Of a DNA stretch of 5,320 nt, positions 1 to 5,320 are shown in pieces (position 1 is the stretch's first letter; each line of letters opens with the position of its first letter). The stretch spans positions 1 through 5,320 of the forward strand of contig JAFQPV010000189.1 in assembly GCA_017411585.1 (NCBI GenBank). Direction: 5' to 3'. The translations under genes and the position numbers were made by a program. This DNA comes from Clostridia bacterium (GTDB lineage: Bacteria > Bacillota > Clostridia > UBA1381 > UMGS1253). Below the pieces are notes generated by a model. That model saw only the letters and a program-made list of their open reading frames with translations, was not told the DNA's origin and searched no databases.

Positions 1-34
1 AAGCAAATATCACTCGCTGTAAGGCGAATTAAAC

Positions 35-62
35 TGCCGAGTGTCCTTTAGAACACTCGGCA
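35..62 (-). terminator. Probable intrinsic terminator of aspA
   Basis: A perfect 10-bp inverted repeat, TGCCGAGTGT (35-44) and ACACTCGGCA (53-62), surrounds an 8-base loop. It begins about 20 bases beyond the aspA stop codon. Read leftward, the stem is followed by GTTTAATT, a short and interrupted U tract, so termination may be only partly efficient. On the plus strand no T run follows directly, so the hairpin fits the leftward gene better. The position and perfect stem are seen directly; terminator function is inferred. Confidence 0.72.
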
Positions 63-81
63 TAAGGGGAGCTATTTTAAT

Positions 82-1473
82 TTATTCCGAAAGATTCTGA
101 AGCACCTCGTCAAAACTTTTGTCGAGTGTTTCCTTTTCCATAATGTTTTCTTCTAAAAGCAAGTCATAGATGCGCTTGTTTTCCTTCAGTGCGCGCTTGG
201 CGATGGAGGATGCCTTCGTGTAGCCGATGTACGGGCAAAGTGCAGTGATAATACCGAGGCTGTTTTCAACCGCTTCCTTGCATTGGTCTTCGTTGGCGGT
301 GATGCCCTCGACACAGTAGGCAGTAAATGCACTGATGCCGTTTGTCAGCATTTCAATCGACTCAAAGAAGCAGTAGAAAATGACCGGCTCGAAGGCGTTG
401 AGTTCCAATTGTCCTGCTTCCGCCGCCATTGTAACGGTCAAATCGTTGCCGATGACATTAAAGGCAATCTGGTTCATCAGCTCCGGCATAACGGGGTTGA
501 TTTTGCCCGGCATAATGGACGAACCATTCTGGCGCGGCGGCAGGTTGATTTCGCCAAAGCCGGTGCGCGGTCCGGAGGACATCAAACGCAGGTCGTTGGA
601 AATTTTCGAAAGCGTTGCCGCGCAGGATTTTAAAATGCCGGAAACATAGACAAACTCGTCCAGATTCTGCGTTGCATCCACCAAGTCATCTGCCTGCGAC
701 AAGGAAAGACCGGTGATGTCTGCAATGTTTGCGACGATTTTTTCTATGTAGCGCGCATCGGCAGTGATGCCGGTACCGACTGCTGTACCGCCCATGTTCA
801 ATCTGGAAAGCGCAGCTGCGGCATCCTGGAAACGCTTCACATCGCGCCCAACGGATTTTGCGTAGGCGCCGAAGGTTTGACCGAGACTGATTGGTACGGC
901 ATCCTGCATTTCGGTTCTGCCCATTTTCACGATATTTTTAAAGGCTTCTGCTTTCTTTTGCAGTGTGTTTTCCAGCTGCATCAGCGCGACATGTGCTTGA
1001 TTGAGCAGGCGGATAACGGCAATCTTGCCTGCGCTCGGATACACATCGTTTGTTGATTGACCGCAGTTGACGTGGTCGTTTGGGTGCACGATGGAATAGT
1101 CGCCCTTTTGTCCGCCCAACAGCTCGATGGCGCGGTTTGCCAGCACCTCGTTTGCATTCATATTCAGTGAGGTACCTGCACCGCCCTGAATGGTGTCGAC
1201 GATAAACGCATCGGCGAATTTGCCGTTTAATACTTCGTTACCGGCGCGGATAATTGCGTTTGCAATGCGCGCATCTAACACGCCGACCTCTGCGTTGGTC
1301 ATTGCGGCAGCGATTTTGATTTCGACAATGCTTTTAATAAACTGCGGATGCACGCGCTGACCTGTGATATTAAAATTTTCGTGAGCGCGCATAGTCTGCA
1401 CGCCGTAGTATGCATCGATTGGCACCTGCATTGTGCCGATTGCGTCCTTTTCTAATCTGTACCCTTCACTCAT
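82..1473 (-). CDS. aspA: Aspartate ammonia-lyase (aspartase)
   Basis: This enzyme reversibly deaminates L-aspartate to fumarate and ammonia in the cytoplasm, linking amino-acid catabolism to fumarate metabolism; the family works as a homotetramer. The 463-residue length is normal. Visible signatures are GGAGTSLNMNANE (97-109), GQSTND (138-143), KMGRTEMQDAVP (183-194) and the superfamily loop GSSIMPGKINP (317-327). T101, S140, T141, T187, S318, K324 and N326 match active-site residues known from Bacillus aspartase. QDAVP, where fumarase has QDATP, together with overall similarity to E. coli AspA, supports aspartase over fumarase. Residue 188 is Glu, where E. coli AspA has Gln and Bacillus aspartase or fumarase has His. 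The ATG at 1473 is chosen because MSEGYRLEKDAIG aligns with the E. coli N-terminus and a weak Shine-Dalgarno-like GAGTGGTG lies 6 bases upstream; an in-frame GTG at 1485 would add four residues. The gene diverges from the LysR gene and probably forms a single-gene transcript. Confidence 0.95.
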   Translation of the reverse strand: MSEGYRLEKDAIGTMQVPIDAYYGVQTMRAHENFNITGQRVHPQFIKSIVEIKIAAAMTNAEVGVLDARIANAIIRAGNEVLNGKFADAFIVDTIQGGAGTSLNMNANEVLANRAIELLGGQKGDYSIVHPNDHVNCGQSTNDVYPSAGKIAVIRLLNQAHVALMQLENTLQKKAEAFKNIVKMGRTEMQDAVPISLGQTFGAYAKSVGRDVKRFQDAAAALSRLNMGGTAVGTGITADARYIEKIVANIADITGLSLSQADDLVDATQNLDEFVYVSGILKSCAATLSKISNDLRLMSSGPRTGFGEINLPPRQNGSSIMPGKINPVMPELMNQIAFNVIGNDLTVTMAAEAGQLELNAFEPVIFYCFFESIEMLTNGISAFTAYCVEGITANEDQCKEAVENSLGIITALCPYIGYTKASSIAKRALKENKRIYDLLLEENIMEKETLDKSFDEVLQNLSE

Positions 1474-1499
1474 TTTAAACACCACTCGTAAAATATGGG

Positions 1500-1528
1500 T
1501 TGATTATAACACCGGCGTATGGTATAAT
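1500..1528 (+). promoter_or_regulatory. Predicted LysR-gene promoter (extended -10)
   Basis: Read rightward, TTGATT (1500-1505) is the -35. A 17-base spacer leads to a perfect TATAAT (1523-1528) within TGGTATAAT, again an extended -10. The expected start is near 1535, giving a leader of about 53 bases before the TTG codon. The same promoter should supply the GTPase-nuclease gene downstream, since no terminator is visible between the two genes. The -35 overlaps the -10 of the aspA promoter on the other strand and vice versa. Confidence 0.8.
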
Positions 1529-1531
1529 CAA
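1503..1531 (-). promoter_or_regulatory. Predicted aspA promoter (extended -10)
   Basis: Read leftward, TTGATT (1531-1526) is the -35. After exactly 17 bases comes a perfect TATAAT (1508-1503), preceded by TG one base earlier, giving TGTTATAAT, an extended -10. The expected transcript start is near 1496, leaving a leader of about 23 bases. A/T-rich sequence (1532-1545) lies directly upstream and could act as an UP-like element. The promoter occupies the same 32 bp as the rightward regulator promoter. Motifs and spacing are seen directly; activity is inferred. Confidence 0.8.
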
Positions 1532-1545
1532 ATATATATTCAAAC

Positions 1546-1556
1546 ATAACTGTTAT
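1546..1556. promoter_or_regulatory. Candidate LysR operator (11-bp palindrome)
   Basis: ATAAC-T-GTTAT is a perfect palindrome around position 1551. Short flanking AAAC (1542-1545) and GTTT (1558-1561) continue the symmetry if one base is bulged. The centre lies about 55 bp upstream of the predicted aspA start, close to where LysR-type activators usually hold their recognition site. It also lies about 16 bp downstream of the predicted regulator start, where bound protein could repress the regulator's own gene. The one-base loop is too short for an RNA hairpin, so a DNA-binding role is more likely. Operator function is inference. Confidence 0.45.
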
Positions 1557-1574
1557 AGTTTCAAAATTATAAAT

Positions 1575-1581
1575 GGAGGTG
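1575..1581 (+). promoter_or_regulatory. Ribosome binding site that sets a TTG start
   Basis: GGAGGTG is a near-consensus Shine-Dalgarno, followed after 6 bases by an in-frame TTG at 1588. The upstream in-frame ATG (1573-1575) overlaps the first G of this site and has only A/T-rich sequence before it, so it is unlikely to be the real start. This decides the start of the LysR gene. Confidence 0.85.
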
Positions 1582-1587
1582 GGCGAC

Positions 1588-2535
1588 TTGTTTAAGAACA
1601 GAGCCTATGTGCTGGAGGTATATAAAGAGCAGAGCTTTTCTGTTGCGGCAAAGAATTTGTATATCTCGCAGCCGTCTTTGAGCGCGAGCATAAAAAGAAT
1701 AGAGGACAAGGCGGGTGCGCCGTTTTTTAATCGAGCGACCACGCCGATTACGCTTACGGAAATCGGTGAGCAATATGTACAGTGTGCACATGAAATCGAT
1801 AAAATTGAGGCGGGCTTTCATAGCTTTGTGCATGACCGTCTGAATTTGATTAAAGGCGAAGTAAAAATCGGCGGCAGCAGTTTGTTTTCTTCGTATATTT
1901 TGCCGCCGGTCGTTTCGGCGTTTAATGCGCAGTATCCGCATATTGAATTGGATATTTATGAGGGCAGTACAAAGCATCTGATGTCGCTTTTGCTCGATGG
2001 GGAATTAGACATCGTGCTTGACAACAGCATCATTGTCAACGAATATGTTTTTTCGCAGGTGTACCAGTCGGAAATGCTGCTGCTTGCCGTGCCGAAAAAT
2101 TTGTATTATGATGAGAAAACGGCGCTGACGGTAGGGGATATTCAAAGCGGACTGCACCGCGCCGAGGACACGCCTTGCGCAGAGCTTGAAAGCTTTTCTG
2201 CGCTGCCGTTTATTTTCTTAAAGCAGGAAAACGATACGGGCAAGCGTGCAAAGCAGCTTTGCAAAAAGCACGGCTTTACGCCGAATGTGCTTTTCTCGCT
2301 CGACCAGCAGGTGACGGCGTACAACATCACATGTACGGGTATGGGCGTAAGCTTTGTGTCCGACACATTGATTGCGCATTTGCACGAAACGCCGAATGTG
2401 GTATATTACAAGCTTTCGGATGCGGAAATTCACAGAGATTTATATTTTTATGTGAAAAGCAACCGTTATTTGAGTACAGCATGCAAAACCTTCATTGAAA
2501 GTGCACTGAAGCAAGAAGGCGAAGCGCTGAAATAA
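1588..2535 (+). CDS. LysR-family transcriptional regulator
   Basis: This is a cytoplasmic DNA-binding regulator of the LysR type, 315 residues long from the TTG start, a usual family length. The N-terminal winged helix-turn-helix covers about residues 1-60, with the typical core SFSVAAKNLYISQPSLSASI (16-35) followed by KRIEDKAGAPFFNR. A helix links it to the periplasmic-binding-protein-like effector domain (about 90-300), which opens with GEVKIGGSSLF (90-100). No membrane segment or signal peptide is seen. The gene diverges from aspA across a shared promoter region, the standard arrangement for a LysR regulator and its target, so control of aspA and of itself is the simplest inference. The effector is unknown; aspartate or a related amino or dicarboxylic acid would be a guess. 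The GTPase-nuclease gene starts 15 bases after the stop with no terminator between, suggesting co-transcription. Family assignment is firm, the target is inferred. Confidence 0.93.
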   Translation: MFKNRAYVLEVYKEQSFSVAAKNLYISQPSLSASIKRIEDKAGAPFFNRATTPITLTEIGEQYVQCAHEIDKIEAGFHSFVHDRLNLIKGEVKIGGSSLFSSYILPPVVSAFNAQYPHIELDIYEGSTKHLMSLLLDGELDIVLDNSIIVNEYVFSQVYQSEMLLLAVPKNLYYDEKTALTVGDIQSGLHRAEDTPCAELESFSALPFIFLKQENDTGKRAKQLCKKHGFTPNVLFSLDQQVTAYNITCTGMGVSFVSDTLIAHLHETPNVVYYKLSDAEIHRDLYFYVKSNRYLSTACKTFIESALKQEGEALK

Positions 2536-2550
2536 AGGAGAACTTCTTTT

Positions 2551-5175
2551 ATGAAACGAATTGCAGCGGGTATTCTGGCACATGTAGATGCCGGAAAAAC
2601 AACTCTGTCTGAGGGATTATTATATTGCGCGGGCGAAATTCGAAAGCTCGGGCGCGTGGATACGCAAAACACATTTTTGGATACGGATGAGATGGAGCGC
2701 CGCCGCGGTATTACCATTTTTTCAAAGCAGGCGGTTTTGAATGTGGACGATGCCGTGATTACGCTTCTGGATACACCGGGGCACATCGACTTTTCTGCAG
2801 AGGCGGAGAGAACATTGCAGGTGCTCGATTATGCGGTTTTGGTTATCAGCGGAACAGACGGCATCCAAAGCCACACGACCACGCTTTGGAATTTACTTTC
2901 AAAGCACCGTATTCCGACATTTGTGTTTATCAACAAGCTCGACTTAGCGGGCGCAGATTATTTGGGCGTGATTGAAGAGTTAAAAAGCAGCTTTGAAGAA
3001 AACTTTATTGATTTTACGGATACAGATGCTGAACGGCTTAACGAAAACCTCGCGATGTGCGATGAAACCCTGATGCAGGAGGTTTTGGAGGAAGGCGCGG
3101 TGCGCGAGGAAAGCGTTGTGCGCGCAATTAAAAGCCGCCATGTGTTTCCTTGCTTTGGCGGCGCGGCGCTGAAAATGGAGGGCGTGGAGTCGTTTTTAAA
3201 GGCGTTTGCGCGCCTGACGCATCAAACAAAGCCGCTTGCCGGCTTCGGCGCACGCATTTTCAAAATCGGTACGGATGAGCGCGGTCAGCGCTTGACGCAT
3301 TTGAAAATTACCGGCGGTGCGCTCAAGGTAAAAAGTATGATTGCTACCGGGGTGGATTTTGATGAAAAGGTCAACGAAATCCGCATTTATTCGGGGGATA
3401 AGTATAAAAGCGTTGATGAGGCAGAGGCAGGGTGTGTCTGCGCTGTGACCGGACCGAAGCAGTCCTATGCAGGGCAGGGGCTTGGCTTTGAGGAAAATGC
3501 GGACAAGCTGACGGCGGAGCCGATTTTTAACTATCGCATTATCCTGCCGCAGGGCGTGGATGCCGCGGCGGCGCTTGCGCAGCTAAAGCAGCTCGAGCAG
3601 GAGGAAACCCAGCTCGGCATTGTGTGGAACGAGCATTTAAAGGAAATTCAGCTCCGCTTGATGGGCGAAATTCAGCTTGAGGTCTTAAAGCAGATGATAT
3701 TCAAGCGCTTTGGTATGGAGGTCGAATTCGAGCAGGGCAGAATCGTGTATAAGGAAACAATTGAAAATACGGTCGAGGGCGTGGGGCACTACGAGCCGCT
3801 GCGCCACTATGCAGAGGTGCATCTGGTATTAGAGCCGCTGCCGCGCGGCGCCGGGCTGCATTTTGCAGCAGAGGTCAGCGAGGATGTGCTCGATAAAAAC
3901 TGGCAACGGCTTGTTTTAACGCATTTGATGGAAAAGCCGCACATCGGCGTGCTGACCGGTTCGCCGGTGACGGATATGAAAATTACGCTAAGGGCAGGGC
4001 GCGCACATTTAAAGCACACCGAGGGCGGCGATTTTCGCCAGGCGACATATCGCGCGGTGCGCCACGGCTTGCGCAGTGCAAAAAGCGTTCTCTTAGAGCC
4101 GTACTACGATTTTATTTTAGAGGTGCCGGTGGATAATGTCGGCCGCGCAATGACGGACTTGGACCGTATGGGTGCAAGCTTTGCGATGCCGCAAACGCGC
4201 GGTAATGTCACGAAGATTGAAGGCAATGTCGCCGCAGATGCCATTCGGAATTATCAAAAGGAGCTTGTCGGCTATACGCACGGCGCAGGCAAACTTTCGT
4301 GTAAATTCAGCGGCTACGATGTTTGCAAAAATCCGGAAGCGGTCATCGAGCAGATTGGCTACGATTGCGATGCTGATTTGGAAAATACGGCGGATTCCGT
4401 ATTCTGTAGTCACGGTGCAGGCTATGCCGTAAAGTGGGATGAAGTGACGGCGCATATGCATTTAGACAGCGTATTAAAGCCGAAAAGGGCAGAGGCAGAA
4501 GCGGTGCAAACCGTGCGCAGCGGCGGCGTTCTGGCAAGCGACAGCGAGCTTTTGCGCATTTTCGAGCGCACCTACGGCAAGGTGGAGCGTAAAATCCCGC
4601 AGCAGGCGGTGCGTTATACGGCAAAAACAGCCGAATACAAGCCGGCGAAGGCGAAAAAACAGCCGGAAGAGTCGTATTTGCTTATCGACGGCTACAATAT
4701 TATTTTTGCGTGGGACGATTTAAAAAAGCTTGCGCAGGACAGCTTAGAGGCGGCGCGCAATGCGTTAATTGAGCGGATTTGTGCCTATAAGGTGTTTAAG
4801 GCATACGAAATTATCATCGTTTTCGATGCGTATAAGGTGAAGGGCAACCGCGGCGAGCTGGAGCGGATTAACGGCATTACGGTTGTGTACACCAAGGAGT
4901 CGCAGACGGCGGATGCGTATATCGAAAAGGCGGTCAAGGAGCTGAGCCGTAGCTACAAGGTGACGGTTGCCACCTCGGACGGCCTGGAGCAGATGATCAT
5001 TTTCGGCAGCGGCGCTTACCGTATGCCGGCGCGCATTCTCTTAGAGGATGTCGAGCGCGTGGAGGCAAGCGTTATGCAGATGGTCGAGCAGTACAACTTA
5101 AATGTTGAAACCTCGGACTATTTAAAGGTACTGGAAAGAAAGCTAAAGGAATTGGAAGTTGAGGAGTCGGTATGA
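2551..5175 (+). CDS. EF-G/TetM-like GTPase fused to Rae1/YacP-type NYN nuclease domain
   Basis: The product has 874 residues, against about 640 for Tet(M). The GTPase domain shows P-loop AHVDAGKTT (10-18), RGITI of switch I (52-56), DTPGH (74-78, with catalytic His78) and NKLD (128-131). EF-G-like domains II (about 230-310), III (325-395), IV (398-515) and V (515-595) follow. The domain IV tip is GRAHLKHTEGGDF (483-495), unlike the Tet(M) tip. A family-specific extension (596-640) contains SVFCSHGAGYAVKW; then DSELLRIFERTYG (664-676) and a Lys/Ala/Pro-rich linker (about 680-707) lead to the NYN domain (708-835). That domain begins YLLIDGYNIIFAW and holds VFDAYKV, KESQTADAYIE and ATSDGLEQ; D713 and D788 align with the Rae1 residues D7 and D81 considered catalytic, and D759 and D810 are also acidic. 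The frame is uninterrupted. AAAGGAG lies 10 bases before the ATG. Database names may say tetracycline resistance protein, which the domain IV tip does not support. Likely role, inferred: ribosome-bound GTPase that places a nuclease near A-site mRNA. Confidence 0.9.
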   Translation: MKRIAAGILAHVDAGKTTLSEGLLYCAGEIRKLGRVDTQNTFLDTDEMERRRGITIFSKQAVLNVDDAVITLLDTPGHIDFSAEAERTLQVLDYAVLVISGTDGIQSHTTTLWNLLSKHRIPTFVFINKLDLAGADYLGVIEELKSSFEENFIDFTDTDAERLNENLAMCDETLMQEVLEEGAVREESVVRAIKSRHVFPCFGGAALKMEGVESFLKAFARLTHQTKPLAGFGARIFKIGTDERGQRLTHLKITGGALKVKSMIATGVDFDEKVNEIRIYSGDKYKSVDEAEAGCVCAVTGPKQSYAGQGLGFEENADKLTAEPIFNYRIILPQGVDAAAALAQLKQLEQEETQLGIVWNEHLKEIQLRLMGEIQLEVLKQMIFKRFGMEVEFEQGRIVYKETIENTVEGVGHYEPLRHYAEVHLVLEPLPRGAGLHFAAEVSEDVLDKNWQRLVLTHLMEKPHIGVLTGSPVTDMKITLRAGRAHLKHTEGGDFRQATYRAVRHGLRSAKSVLLEPYYDFILEVPVDNVGRAMTDLDRMGASFAMPQTRGNVTKIEGNVAADAIRNYQKELVGYTHGAGKLSCKFSGYDVCKNPEAVIEQIGYDCDADLENTADSVFCSHGAGYAVKWDEVTAHMHLDSVLKPKRAEAEAVQTVRSGGVLASDSELLRIFERTYGKVERKIPQQAVRYTAKTAEYKPAKAKKQPEESYLLIDGYNIIFAWDDLKKLAQDSLEAARNALIERICAYKVFKAYEIIIVFDAYKVKGNRGELERINGITVVYTKESQTADAYIEKAVKELSRSYKVTVATSDGLEQMIIFGSGAYRMPARILLEDVERVEASVMQMVEQYNLNVETSDYLKVLERKLKELEVEESV

Positions 5176-5320
5176 AAAAGAAAGAATTGCAAGACGATTG
5201 TGCAAGGGTTATCAAAATTAGTGGTGATGCATTGTATGAACTGATTTGTGAGCATTTTGGCGATAAGCTGGAAGCGTATATGGATGCGGAGCCGACACAA
5301 GTTATGCAGTATTGCGGTAT
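5172..5320 (+). CDS. Unrecognised protein, 5' part only
   Basis: An open frame starts at ATG 5172 and is still open at the window end, giving 49 complete codons. The start overlaps the GTPase-nuclease stop as ATGA, and GAGGAG (5161-5166) lies 5 bases upstream, so translational coupling is likely. The visible peptide begins MKKKELQDDCARVIKISGDA and continues with a helix-prone stretch (LYELICEHFGDKLEAYMDAE, 21-40). No signal peptide or membrane segment is seen. I do not recognise the family. The tight overlap suggests the product is made with the GTPase-nuclease and may work with it, but nothing in the visible part shows a function. Confidence 0.75.
   Translation, partial: MKKKELQDDCARVIKISGDALYELICEHFGDKLEAYMDAEPTQVMQYCG

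Noticed and set aside
283..649. Rightward open frames antisense to aspA.
   Set aside because: They lie wholly opposite a strongly conserved gene, have no recognisable protein features, and are explained by its codon bias.
82..1473. Class II fumarase as the product.
   Set aside because: The QDAVP signature and overall match to E. coli AspA favour aspartase; fumarase typically has QDATP preceded by His.
1474..1485. GTG at 1485 as the aspA start.
   Set aside because: It would add four residues (MVFK) not matched in E. coli AspA and would lie inside the only Shine-Dalgarno-like sequence.
1553..1572. TTATA-N10-TATAA inverted repeat as a second operator.
   Set aside because: The arms are only 5 bp and purely A/T in an A/T-rich leader, so chance is a sufficient explanation.
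1573..1587. ATG at 1573 as the LysR gene start.
   Set aside because: It overlaps the strong GGAGGTG site and has no Shine-Dalgarno of its own; the TTG at 1588 has ideal spacing and gives the expected family N-terminus.
4600..4700. The possibility that the GTPase and NYN parts are two genes joined by a sequencing error.
   Set aside because: The frame is continuous, the linker has normal coding character, and no ribosome binding site with a start codon is seen before residue 708. The fused form also agrees with remembered clostridial homologues.
2551..5175. Calling the gene a tetracycline resistance determinant of the tet(M) type.
   Set aside because: The protein shares the fold, but the domain IV tip differs from Tet(M), it carries an extra 230 or so residues with a nuclease domain, and no mobile-element context is visible.
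5118..5300. A 60-codon leftward open frame at the right end.
   Set aside because: It overlaps the end of the fusion gene and the well-supported start of the next rightward gene; its peptide shows no family features.

Overview
The window looks like chromosomal DNA from a low-to-mid G+C Firmicute, most likely a member of the class Clostridia. The reasons are strong AGGAGG-type ribosome binding sites, a TTG start behind a consensus Shine-Dalgarno, extended -10 promoters, and a clostridial-style EF-G/TetM-like GTPase carrying a YacP/Rae1-type NYN nuclease domain. The genus cannot be fixed from this sequence.

Layout. Positions 1-34 hold nothing recognisable. A hairpin terminator (35-62) closes a leftward gene for aspartate ammonia-lyase (aspA, 82-1473). 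A short intergenic region (1474-1587) separates aspA from a divergent LysR-family regulator (1588-2535, TTG start). Within it, one 32-bp segment (1500-1531) carries two almost mirror-image extended -10 promoters, so that the -35 of each overlaps the -10 of the other. An 11-bp palindrome beside them (1546-1556) is a candidate operator. Fifteen bases after the regulator comes an 874-residue translation-factor GTPase (2551-5175). It has the EF-G/Tet(M) domain order and then, past a family-specific extension and a Lys/Ala/Pro-rich linker, a complete NYN nuclease domain of the Rae1/YacP type. Its stop overlaps the start of a further gene (ATGA, 5172-5175), which runs off the window and is not recognised.

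How the parts may work together. The regulator and aspA form a typical divergent LysR/target pair, so the regulator probably controls aspartate deamination to fumarate and ammonia, with the overlapping promoters acting as a mutually exclusive switch. The GTPase-nuclease fusion is the most interesting object. It joins a module expected to enter the ribosomal A-site region with a nuclease whose stand-alone Bacillus homologue cuts mRNA on the ribosome. This suggests a one-protein factor for translation-coupled mRNA cleavage or ribosome rescue. Tight spacing suggests that the regulator, the fusion gene and the partial gene are co-transcribed, but any functional link to aspartate metabolism is unproven.
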